This document shows, piece by piece, positions 1 to 7,557 of a stretch of 64,000 nucleotides of DNA. The position numbers and the translations under genes are program-made. The DNA comes from Candidatus Cohnella colombiensis (GTDB lineage Bacteria > Bacillota > Bacilli > Paenibacillales > Paenibacillaceae): assembly GCA_029203125.1 (NCBI GenBank), contig CP119317.1, forward strand, positions 620,001 through 684,000. The letters are read 5' to 3'. Position 1 is the first letter of the stretch. Every line of letters begins with the position of its first letter. The notes beneath the pieces are model-generated. The model was not told the origin of the DNA, searched no databases, and saw nothing but the letters and a program-made list of their open reading frames with translations.

Positions 1-769
1 TCTGGTCCTCGATCACCTCGATTTGCTCCTGCATGGAAAGAAGCAACGACACCATGCTTTTCAGCATCTGCATCTGAGTAGGGCTATTCTTGTTCTCTTT
101 CCATTGTCGATAAATAAACTCTAGATGCTCAATTTTCGTGCAGATCCACGATGCAGAACGAGATTTACTCGCTTGTTTACGAATGGCTTCGTCCCATTCT
201 AAAGTTTGATCGGATAAGCACATCTGCAACGTAGTGAGAGCTGTCGCGGAGAAAAGATCCGAAAACACCCCCTCATAGGTTGGGAATACCTGATCTAATA
301 AAGCACGCATATTAAGCTTTGCTTGCACGTACAGTGAGGTCACGAACTCGTGTTGCCTTGTTATGTGTTGCAACTCCGTGTAGCACTCGTTCCAGGTTCG
401 ATGAGGCTTCACGTCCCCTCTGTAATACATTTCGGCCAAATGCCAGGCATCCGCTGCATCTGTTTTCACCTTACGTAACTGTGCGCTCTTCGAACGTTTA
501 GATAATAGCGGATTAACGATGAAGTGCGTAATTTCCATACGCTCCAAATAGGCTATAACGATGCGATGATAGTGCCCTGTTGCCTCCAAAACCACAACCG
601 CTCGGTTACCCGTTTGTTCCTCAAGCGTGCGTATCACTTCGCCAAGTCGTCCGAACCCTTCCTCGGTATGCCGAATTGTTACCGACTTTCCACACACCTC
701 ATTACGCTTCACGAACGCTTGAAATACACTCGCGCCTTTTGCCACATCCAGTCCGATAACTGGTTCCAT
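1..769 (-). CDS. IS110-family transposase (3' end outside window)
   Basis: Reading the minus strand from the ATG at 769 gives an open frame of 256 codons that runs off the window start. It begins MEPVIGLDVAKGASVFQAFV and has the acidic residues of the RuvC-like DEDD domain of IS110 transposases: Asp in GLDVAKG, Glu in VLEATGHYH, and the Asp pair in KTDAADAWHLAE. The C-terminal Tnp_IS116 (transposase_20) domain with the catalytic Ser lies outside the window, so intactness cannot be judged. IS110 enzymes move by RNA-guided recombination, do not make classical terminal inverted repeats and usually give no target duplication. A Shine-Dalgarno-like GGAGGAGC precedes the ATG. Family assignment is firm; group and activity are unknown. 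Confidence 0.88.
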   Translation of the reverse strand, partial: MEPVIGLDVAKGASVFQAFVKRNEVCGKSVTIRHTEEGFGRLGEVIRTLEEQTGNRAVVVLEATGHYHRIVIAYLERMEITHFIVNPLLSKRSKSAQLRKVKTDAADAWHLAEMYYRGDVKPHRTWNECYTELQHITRQHEFVTSLYVQAKLNMRALLDQVFPTYEGVFSDLFSATALTTLQMCLSDQTLEWDEAIRKQASKSRSASWICTKIEHLEFIYRQWKENKNSPTQMQMLKSMVSLLLSMQEQIEVIEDQ

Positions 770-842
770 GTCAGCTCCTCCTGATATCATTCTAGCCGGC
801 AATCCCACAACGGTTCCAAACCCATAGCTTCGCTTGTTATAC

Positions 843-960
843 GAGGTCTCAAGCCTCAACCAGCCCAAACATGGTCATTGGGAGTAGTGGGAGAACAGTT
901 TCCGGTACGGGGTAAGCTCCCCAAGGAGATACGCGTTCTCCCGGCTACCACCATCATAGA
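843..960 (-). ncRNA. Candidate IS110 bridge-RNA region in the non-coding element end
   Basis: The 292 bases between the transposase start and the next gene (770-1061) hold no ORF but clear structure. GGGAGAAC at 889-896 pairs perfectly with GTTCTCCC at 935-942, extended by GTAG (884-887) with CTAC (945-948). Inside, GGGG at 909-912 pairs with CCCC at 919-922. Known biology: IS110 elements such as IS621 encode a bridge RNA in the non-coding end upstream of the transposase, on the same strand. Position and nested stem-loops fit that; the exact RNA ends, guide loops and element boundary are inferred. Two further small hairpins (GCCTAT/ATAGGC near 963-978; CCAG/CTGG near 982-995) may lie at or outside the element end. 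Confidence 0.4.
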
Positions 961-1061
961 ATGCCTATAAAAATAGGCCAACCAGAAATAACTGGCTGAC
1001 CTAATAATACGAAGGAGATACATCCCCGCCAAAACTATAATCGAATAAATCTAATAAAGGC

Positions 1062-1739
1062 TTATCGACCAGGAAGGAATTTCTTGATCCAGCTACCAAA
1101 GCTAGCAGGATTACGGGTTTGTACGAGTACGACACCCTCACCACGGAATCGACAGACGAGCGCTTCGCCACTGGTGAAGCTTGAAATCCAACCATTAGAA
1201 GCTTTCTCAATATTGTACTGAACATGGCTCGGCCATGCGACCAAATGTCCGTTATCGATAACTATTTCTTCGCCATGTGCAAGATTTATTGCATGAATTG
1301 CGCCATAAGAAGATAAGAATACAGTCCCACGTCCGCTGATTTCCATAATGAAGAAGCCTTCTCCTGAAAATAAACCTTTACTCAAATTTTGCATTTTTGT
1401 ATTGACTTCAATTCCGCTTGTCCCAGCCAAGAAGCTGTCTTTTTGCACTAATAGGGTATACGAGCCGTCCAGCTCAACAGCTTGAATATCGCCAATTGAT
1501 GCAGGTGAAAGCAATGCTTCTCCGTGTCCTCTAGCCGCACGAAGCTCTTGAAAGAAAAATGTTTCTCCGCTGAGCATTCTTCCGAGTCCTCGCATGATTC
1601 CGCCGTCTGTCGTCCCTTTAATATCGATTGAAGGGGACATTGAAACCATAGCACCGGATTCTGCCTTCACCGATTCTCCCGAATCTAATTGCACCTTCAA
1701 TAATGCAAATGCACCTTGATACATGATCTCGTATTTCAT
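1062..1739 (-). CDS. AIM24 / TIGR00266 family protein
   Basis: 225 residues, start MKYEIMYQGAFALLKVQL, with the glycine-rich repeated beta-strand pattern of the AIM24 (TIGR00266) family. Signatures include AESGAMVSMSPSI near residue 27, GGIMRGLGRMLSGE near 45 and a C-terminal FRGEGVVLVQTRNP. Length is normal for the family. No signal peptide or membrane segment, so it is probably cytoplasmic. The family has no settled biochemical role in bacteria. AGGAGG lies about 10 bases before the ATG. It follows the permease gene on the same strand with a gap of under 40 bases, so the two are probably co-transcribed. Confidence 0.85.
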   Translation of the reverse strand: MKYEIMYQGAFALLKVQLDSGESVKAESGAMVSMSPSIDIKGTTDGGIMRGLGRMLSGETFFFQELRAARGHGEALLSPASIGDIQAVELDGSYTLLVQKDSFLAGTSGIEVNTKMQNLSKGLFSGEGFFIMEISGRGTVFLSSYGAIHAINLAHGEEIVIDNGHLVAWPSHVQYNIEKASNGWISSFTSGEALVCRFRGEGVVLVQTRNPASFGSWIKKFLPGR

Positions 1740-1777
1740 TGGGGCACTTCCTCCTAGAAAATTGAGTGAGTAAGAGT

Positions 1778-2791
1778 CTATTCTTTAATATCGTCTGAAG
1801 TGTCGACCTCAATGAGATCTAGCAGGAACATAAAGATCGGAATTCCGATAATTAATCCCCATATACCAAAATAGTGCTGACCAAAGACGAGTACTACAAA
1901 CGTATAGAACATCGGAAGCTTAGATTTTGATGCCATGAGTCTAGGATTTAATATATAGGTTTCAACTGCATGGATAATAAGAATAATTACGACTGTCCAG
2001 ATGACTAGCGTCCATCCGCCCGTCTGGTAGCCTATGAATGAAATCGGAACGAAGCTGATCATGACCCCAGCGACTGGAACAAGGCTAAGTATGAGCACCA
2101 TAACGGAGAGCGCGAATAAGTATGGATAACCGAGAATCCAAAGTCCAACCACTGTGAGGACGGTATTCACTACTGCAATTATGAGTTGAACCTCGATTAC
2201 TTTACCGAATGATTGAACGAATTTCCTACAGATGTATGATAACTCGGTATAAACCCAACCGAGCTTGCTATTGTTAAATTTTTGTGTGAATTGCGACACC
2301 TTCGACTTTTGCAATAGGAAGAACAGACTGAGGATAATGACAATGAGGATGACCTCGAGCCACTTGCTTAGCTTTGCAATATAATAGAGTGCTTGATCGG
2401 TATAGGTCTTATATTCGATTTTGTTAATGGCTTCAGTAATCTTCTGAGCGATCACATCATCTTGGTTGGAGCTTAGGAAATGTGTAATGCTGGTAATGAT
2501 CTCTGAGATCTGATTGATAATCTTAGGGACATAGTTTGCAATTCCAATGACAAGGCCCGATATGATAATAATATAAATGAGTAGAGTGACTACATTCGGG
2601 TGAATCGGAATCACTTTGCGAATTTGCTTGGTTAGGAACACCTGCAGACTGTTCATCACGAATGTCACAAGGAATAAGAGCAGAATTAAGTTAAGCATGC
2701 TCTTCAGACTAAATAGAAGAATGACGAATAACAACAGCACTGTAATTCTGCGAACAAGTGGTAATGTGAAAAACTCCCGCATTTTCTCCAT
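1778..2791 (-). CDS. AI-2E family transporter (PerM/YdiK-like membrane protein)
   Basis: 337 residues from the ATG at 2791, which has AGAGGG about 7 bases upstream; a TTG seven codons earlier would place that SD inside the gene and is rejected. The protein is strongly hydrophobic with about eight membrane segments: two at the N-terminus (ITVLLLFVILLFSLKSMLNL region), a soluble loop around residues 100-140, then a C-terminal cluster that includes GYPYLFALSVMVLILSLVPV and the GIIGIPIFMFLLDL-type ending of the PerM/AI-2E_transport family. Members export diverse small solutes; the autoinducer-2 role was shown only for some, so the substrate is unknown. It is first in a two-gene minus-strand unit. 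Confidence 0.85.
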   Translation of the reverse strand: MEKMREFFTLPLVRRITVLLLFVILLFSLKSMLNLILLLFLVTFVMNSLQVFLTKQIRKVIPIHPNVVTLLIYIIIISGLVIGIANYVPKIINQISEIITSITHFLSSNQDDVIAQKITEAINKIEYKTYTDQALYYIAKLSKWLEVILIVIILSLFFLLQKSKVSQFTQKFNNSKLGWVYTELSYICRKFVQSFGKVIEVQLIIAVVNTVLTVVGLWILGYPYLFALSVMVLILSLVPVAGVMISFVPISFIGYQTGGWTLVIWTVVIILIIHAVETYILNPRLMASKSKLPMFYTFVVLVFGQHYFGIWGLIIGIPIFMFLLDLIEVDTSDDIKE

Positions 2792-3027
2792 CGACGTCCC
2801 TCTTTTAAACAATATATGTCACCTACTTTACTACGGTATTGCCCGCGAAAAGTTTCTTATTCCGTAAATTTGTTAAACATCGCGATTTCGGCGATAAATC
2901 TTATGCAAAAAAGTGCTTTCTTATGATGTAATCGTTTCGGTCAAGCTGGAACTCGTCTGCATAATCGGCCAAGTCCACTCATATGCATGAATCAGGGAAT
3001 AACCAATGTGCAAAAGGGGTGGATCGC

Positions 3028-4134
3028 ATGCGTCGTCGAATCACATGGATCTGTGCTCTTGCCCTACTCATGACCGGCCTATTGGCGGCTTGCGGAAGCA
3101 AGAATGCAGACTCGATCGTGAAGGATCTGGACAAAGTAGTAAGTAAAATGGAAAGTTATCAAGGTAGTGGCACAATGACGCTACATACCGGGCAGCAACC
3201 GCAAACTTACAAGGTAGAGGTATGGTATCAAAAGCCGGATTATTACAGGATCTCTCTTACGAATGAGAAGCGGGATATTACGCAAATTGTGCTTCGTAAC
3301 GATGAGGGTGTGTTCGTGCTCACGCCACAATTGAACAAAAGCTATCGTTTCCAAAGTGACTGGCCGAAAAACCAAGGTCAAGTTTACTTGTACCAGACGC
3401 TCATTCAAAGCATCGTCCTCGATAATTCGAGACAATTCACGAAGGATAAGGACGCTTATGTGTTCGACGTAATGGCGGCTAACTATCAGAATGGATCGTT
3501 CGCACGCCAGAAAATATGGTTAAACCAAAACAGCTATGAACCACAGAAAGTAGAAGTGACCGATACAAATTCGAATGTAATGGTCGATGTGAAATTTGAT
3601 TCTTTCACTTTTGATGCGAAGTTTGAAAAATCTGCATTCGATATGAAGGAAATTATGAATATCCCGCAAGCTAAACCATCTGATTCCAATCAAAATAATG
3701 CAAGCCCAAGTCCGAGTGCATCAGCAGATGCGTCACAGGCGCCAGATGCGACAACTCCAGAGGATGATGCAACAAGTGCGCAACCTCAACAAAGTGCTGT
3801 TATTTTAGAGCCGAACCTAGAAGACCTTCCAGTAGGGGTTGAATTGCTCGATTCGAGTGATGTGCAGTTAGGTGAACAGCAGGGTGTAATGTTCCGTTAT
3901 ACAGGTACTTATGACTTCACAATTGTGGAGAAGGTATCCAAAGATCGCGCTGTTACACTCATGGAAGGGATCGGAATCGATCTAGGGTTTACGATGGGAC
4001 ACCTCACAGAGGGAGATGCGGTTACATTAACTTGGACGTATGAAGGAACAGAATATCGCTTAACGAGTGCAGATTTACCACAACAGGAAATGGTCAGAAT
4101 TGCGCAATCGATGGAACAATCTTCAAGTAAATAA
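3028..4134 (+). CDS. ydcC: LolA-like sporulation lipoprotein (YdcC-type)
   Basis: 368 residues from the ATG at 3028, with AAAGGGG about 9 bases upstream; earlier in-frame starts lack a usable SD. A lipoprotein signal (MRRRITWICALALLMTGLLA) ends in the lipobox LLAAC, so it should be anchored to the outer face of the membrane. Residues about 30-215 have the LolA/LppX-like beta-rich fold of the outer-membrane-lipoprotein-sorting-like family. A Ser/Pro/Ala/Asp-rich linker (about 225-270) leads to a DUF4367-like C-terminal domain ending VTLTWTYEGTEYRLTS. In Bacillus the gene immediately upstream of alr is ydcC, and clostridial GerS is a related lipoprotein, so a sporulation or germination role is plausible. 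The symbol rests on both similarity and position. Confidence 0.75.
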   Translation: MRRRITWICALALLMTGLLAACGSKNADSIVKDLDKVVSKMESYQGSGTMTLHTGQQPQTYKVEVWYQKPDYYRISLTNEKRDITQIVLRNDEGVFVLTPQLNKSYRFQSDWPKNQGQVYLYQTLIQSIVLDNSRQFTKDKDAYVFDVMAANYQNGSFARQKIWLNQNSYEPQKVEVTDTNSNVMVDVKFDSFTFDAKFEKSAFDMKEIMNIPQAKPSDSNQNNASPSPSASADASQAPDATTPEDDATSAQPQQSAVILEPNLEDLPVGVELLDSSDVQLGEQQGVMFRYTGTYDFTIVEKVSKDRAVTLMEGIGIDLGFTMGHLTEGDAVTLTWTYEGTEYRLTSADLPQQEMVRIAQSMEQSSSK

Positions 4135-4253
4135 TAATGAAGCAGGAGGCTGGTCGCAGGTCGATCGGCCTCTTATTGACAGTACCGCTTCCTCCAAGTA
4201 ACATGAACCTATTGTTGGTTTTTAGGTTTGTAGGTTGGAAAGGTGGCAGTACC

Positions 4254-5447
4254 GTGGATACCCATTATCGGTCGACCGTGGCCGAGATTTCACTGGATGC
4301 AATTGAAGGTAATATTCAAGCTTTTCGAACACAGCTAGCGGCAGGGACGCGAATGCTTGCATCTGTTAAGGCTAATGCCTATGGGCATGGAGCAGTAGAG
4401 GTGGCACGTCAAGCGATTGCGGCTGGTGTTGATTATTTAGGTGTTGCTTTTTTAGATGAAGCGTTGCAATTGCGTGGCGCAGGCATAACTGCCCCCATTC
4501 TTGTATTAGGATATACCCCGCCAAGCGGATACCCGCTTGCGCGTGAACATGAGATTACTGTTAACCTCTATCGAGAGGATCAATTAAATGATGTGGCGTT
4601 GCTGCCTCAAGCTGGAAAGAAGCTCAAGGCACACATTAAGATTGATTCTGGGATGGGACGGTTAGGACTGCTCCCAGGGGAGGCGGCAGAACGATTTCTG
4701 GAGCGGGCTTTTCAGCTTTCTGTGTTAGATGTGGAAGGGTTGTTCACCCATTTTGCACGTGCGGATGAACTGGATAAGCAATATACGATGATGCAAGTGG
4801 AACGCTTCTCGACAGTTGTTGATTATATACGGAAGAATAGTATGCCGATATCGATCATCCATTCGGGCAACAGTGCGACAGGAATTGATCTCCCTGCACA
4901 TGTTGGAGGGATGTTGCGTCTTGGTATCAGTATGTATGGACTCTATCCAAGTGACGAAGTGAAGCAGGATGCGATCTCGCTTGAACCTGCCATGACACTT
5001 AAGACGACCGTTGTACATGTGAAAGACCTCGCAATGGGCGAGGGGATTAGCTATGGCACTCGCTACTTTACAACCGGAGCTGAAAAAATTGGTACGTTGC
5101 CGATCGGTTATGCGGATGGTTACAGTCGTATGATCAGTGGCAAGGCTGAGGTGCTCGTACGTGCGCAACGCGTTCCGATTCTTGGTACAATCTGCATGGA
5201 TCAATGCATGGTACGTTTAGATGGCGCAATGGAAGTAGACGGTACAGCGATTGAGCCTGGTGAAGAAGTCGTATTGCTCGGACGTCAACGAGATGCGATC
5301 CTTTCCGCCGAAGAGGTTGCAAGCTGGATGGGTACAATTAATTATGAGCTGATCTGCATGCTGGCTTCACGTGTACCACGAATTTATCGGAGCAAGGGTG
5401 AGGTTGTCTCTGTCGCCAATCCGTTGCTGGGTCATTTTGGCATATGA
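4254..5447 (+). CDS. alr: Alanine racemase
   Basis: 397 residues, PLP-dependent L-Ala/D-Ala interconversion for peptidoglycan and spores. The GTG at 4254 is chosen because GGAAAGGTGG lies just upstream and the protein then starts VDTHYRSTVAEISLDAIEGN, normal for the family; the 39 upstream codons are not family-like. The PLP lysine is in ASVKANAYGHGAVEVAR (about residue 40). The catalytic tyrosine of the C-terminal beta domain is in GISYGTRYFTT, and the conserved ICMDQCMVRL follows. Length is typical. It sits between ydcC and the ndoAI-ndoA pair, the same order as in Bacillus subtilis. Confidence 0.95.
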   Translation: MDTHYRSTVAEISLDAIEGNIQAFRTQLAAGTRMLASVKANAYGHGAVEVARQAIAAGVDYLGVAFLDEALQLRGAGITAPILVLGYTPPSGYPLAREHEITVNLYREDQLNDVALLPQAGKKLKAHIKIDSGMGRLGLLPGEAAERFLERAFQLSVLDVEGLFTHFARADELDKQYTMMQVERFSTVVDYIRKNSMPISIIHSGNSATGIDLPAHVGGMLRLGISMYGLYPSDEVKQDAISLEPAMTLKTTVVHVKDLAMGEGISYGTRYFTTGAEKIGTLPIGYADGYSRMISGKAEVLVRAQRVPILGTICMDQCMVRLDGAMEVDGTAIEPGEEVVLLGRQRDAILSAEEVASWMGTINYELICMLASRVPRIYRSKGEVVSVANPLLGHFGI

Positions 5448-5577
5448 CAAATTGAGAATTCTAGCAGGAATATGAGCGCACATCTAGAATAAATATAGAA
5501 TTCGTATAATATTATAAGATCTCATGCATACTGGGAAATAGGTTACGTGTTGGAAAATGTTTGGAGGTGTCTGTTCG

Positions 5578-5859
5578 GTGGCCAATCTGCACAGTACAAA
5601 ACGCATTATGATCAGTCTTCCCGATCAATTGTTGCGTGAGGTTGATTATGTCGTAGCGAAGGAAAACACCAATCGCAGCGAGGTTATTCATCAAGCGATG
5701 AAGGTGTATCTTGTTGATCGTAGAAGGCGTATGATTCATGATGCGATGCAACGTGGTTATATGGAGATGGGAATGATCAACCTTCATATGGCTTCAGAAG
5801 CTTTTCTTGCAGAAGAGGATGCGGAAAGTACTTTAGGACGTCTCGTTAGCGGGGTGTAG
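5578..5859 (+). CDS. ndoAI: Antitoxin EndoAI (ribbon-helix-helix)
   Basis: 93 residues, the length of B. subtilis NdoAI. The GTG at 5578 is preceded by GGAGGTG with 8-base spacing; an in-frame ATG upstream at 5557 overlaps that SD. The N-terminal half (TKRIMISLPDQLLREVDYVV) is a CopG/Arc-type ribbon-helix-helix; the C-terminal part would wrap the toxin. It neutralises EndoA and probably binds its own promoter. A -10-like TATAAT lies at 5505-5510 in the AT-rich gap after alr. The toxin gene begins 3 bases after its stop, so the pair is translationally coupled. Confidence 0.92.
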   Translation: MANLHSTKRIMISLPDQLLREVDYVVAKENTNRSEVIHQAMKVYLVDRRRRMIHDAMQRGYMEMGMINLHMASEAFLAEEDAESTLGRLVSGV

Positions 5860-5862
5860 TCA

Positions 5863-6213
5863 TTGATCGTCAAACGCGGGGATGTGTACTATGCGGAATT
5901 ATCTCCGGTCGTCGGTTCGGAACAAGGCGGCGTGCGTCCCGTGCTGATCATCCAGAATGATATCGGTAATCGCTTCAGTCCAACAGTAATCGTAGCAGCG
6001 ATTACCGCGCAGATCCAGAAAGCGAAGCTGCCGACACATGTGGAGATCGAGGCGAAGACTCATGGCATGGAACGAGATTCTGTTATCCTCATGGAGCAGA
6101 TCCGCACCATCGATAAGCAACGCCTAACCGACAAAATTACACACCTAGACGAAGAGACGATGCGTAAAGTTGATGAGGCTCTACAAATAAGCGTTGCGTT
6201 AATCGACTTTTAA
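5863..6213 (+). CDS. ndoA: Endoribonuclease toxin EndoA (MazF/PemK family)
   Basis: 116 residues starting at TTG 5863 (IVKRGDVYYAELSPVVGSEQ), directly after the antitoxin stop, with GGGGTG upstream inside the antitoxin end. It carries the MazF/PemK core: RGDVYYAEL, GSEQGGVRPVLIIQND with the catalytic Arg, and TVIVAAITAQ. The C-terminal RLTDKITHLDEETMRKVDEA matches EndoA. The B. subtilis enzyme cleaves mRNA at UACAU; that specificity is assumed here by homology. A factor-independent terminator follows. Confidence 0.93.
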   Translation: MIVKRGDVYYAELSPVVGSEQGGVRPVLIIQNDIGNRFSPTVIVAAITAQIQKAKLPTHVEIEAKTHGMERDSVILMEQIRTIDKQRLTDKITHLDEETMRKVDEALQISVALIDF

Positions 6214-6230
6214 TTTGGGGTAACAAGGGA

Positions 6231-6251
6231 ACGCCTTCGGGCGTCTTTTTT
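6231..6251 (+). terminator. Terminator after ndoA
   Basis: ACGCC-TTCG-GGCGT stem with a stable UUCG tetraloop followed by a run of T. It ends the alr-ndoAI-ndoA unit. Confidence 0.85.
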
Positions 6252-6302
6252 GTAAGTCTATGAAAGATGAGTAATTTATTGATGCTAAGGAGCTGAGGCA
6301 TA

Positions 6303-7535
6303 ATGACAACTTTTGAAAGTAATTTGGATCAATATGCGGATTTAATCGTTAAGATTGGCGTGAATGTGCAACCTGGGCAGGAGGTTTTTATTACTGGCTC
6401 AGTGGAAATGGCGGATTTGGTGCGACGAGTTGCAACGAAGGCGTATGGAGTCGGTGCAAGCAACGTACATGTGGATTGGATCGATGAGGCATTGACACGC
6501 TTAAAATATGAGAATGCTGCGGACGATGTGTTTACGCGATTCCCGGAGTGGGAGTCGGCTAAACGGAACGCTTTCGTGAACAACAATGCGGTGTTCATCT
6601 CGATCGTCTCGTCGAATCCGGATCTGCTTAAAGGGATTGATCCGAATCGGATTAGCAATTTCCAAAAAGCTTCTGGTCAAGGGCTGTCCGAATTCCGTAG
6701 AGCGATTCAGGCAGATAAAGTGAGCTGGACGGTTGTTGCCGCTTCGACAGAAAGCTGGGCCGTGAAAGTATTCCCCGATGTTGCGCCACAGCAAGCTGTG
6801 GATCAGCTATGGGAAGCGATCTTCCAGTCGGTAAGACTGCATGCGCCTGATCCAGTGAAGGCGTGGGAAGAGCATAATGCGACGCTTCATCAGAAGAGTG
6901 ATATTTTGAATGAGAACCATTTCCATAAGCTTCATTATCGAGCTCCGGGAACAGATCTAACCGTTGAATTGCCCGAAAAGCATGTATGGGTAGCGGCTAG
7001 TAGCACAAATGCGAATCAAGTGCCGTTCATGGCGAATATGCCAACGGAGGAAGTGTTTACAGTACCGCAGAAGACTGGGGTAGATGGTTATGTGTCCAGT
7101 ACAAAGCCGCTGAGCCATGGGGGCAACATTATTGACGGTTTCCGCTTGGAGTTCGAAAAGGGCAGAATCGTTAAGGTTGAAGCGAAGCAAGGACAGGAAA
7201 TTTTAGAGAGATTGGTAAGCACGGACGAGGGCTCGCATTACTTAGGCGAGGTGGCGCTAGTGCCGCATCAGTCGCCGATCTCACAATCCAATATTTTGTT
7301 CCTGAACACATTGTTTGATGAAAATGCATCGAATCACTTGGCGATCGGGAGCGGCTATGCCTTCAACGTTCAAGGCGGGAAGAGCATGAGTGCGGAGGAG
7401 CTTGCGCAAAGCGGTGTCAATGCAAGTATTATGCATGTTGACTTTATGATCGGCTCGGCAGAGATGGATATTGATGGTGTGCGTAAGGATGGTTCTGTCG
7501 TTCCGATTTTCAGACAAGGGAACTGGGCGATTTAA
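6303..7535 (+). CDS. Aminopeptidase, M29 family (AmpS/AmpT-like)
   Basis: 410 residues, start MTTFESNLDQYADLIVKIGV, with AAGGAG 10 bases before the ATG. It shows the M29 thermophilic metalloaminopeptidase pattern: ending of the N-terminal domain IGVNVQPGQEVFITG, then metal-site region TDLTVELPEKHVW, FTVPQKTGVDGYVSSTKPLS and the C-terminal EVALVPHQSPISQSNILFLN followed by LFDENASNHLAIGSGY. These carry the Glu, His and Asp ligands of a two-metal exopeptidase. No signal peptide, so cytoplasmic peptide turnover. It stands alone between ndoA and tex, a position taken in B. subtilis by other genes. Confidence 0.9.
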   Translation: MTTFESNLDQYADLIVKIGVNVQPGQEVFITGSVEMADLVRRVATKAYGVGASNVHVDWIDEALTRLKYENAADDVFTRFPEWESAKRNAFVNNNAVFISIVSSNPDLLKGIDPNRISNFQKASGQGLSEFRRAIQADKVSWTVVAASTESWAVKVFPDVAPQQAVDQLWEAIFQSVRLHAPDPVKAWEEHNATLHQKSDILNENHFHKLHYRAPGTDLTVELPEKHVWVAASSTNANQVPFMANMPTEEVFTVPQKTGVDGYVSSTKPLSHGGNIIDGFRLEFEKGRIVKVEAKQGQEILERLVSTDEGSHYLGEVALVPHQSPISQSNILFLNTLFDENASNHLAIGSGYAFNVQGGKSMSAEELAQSGVNASIMHVDFMIGSAEMDIDGVRKDGSVVPIFRQGNWAI

Positions 7536-7557
7536 TTTTAGTAGGGGGCATTGATTC

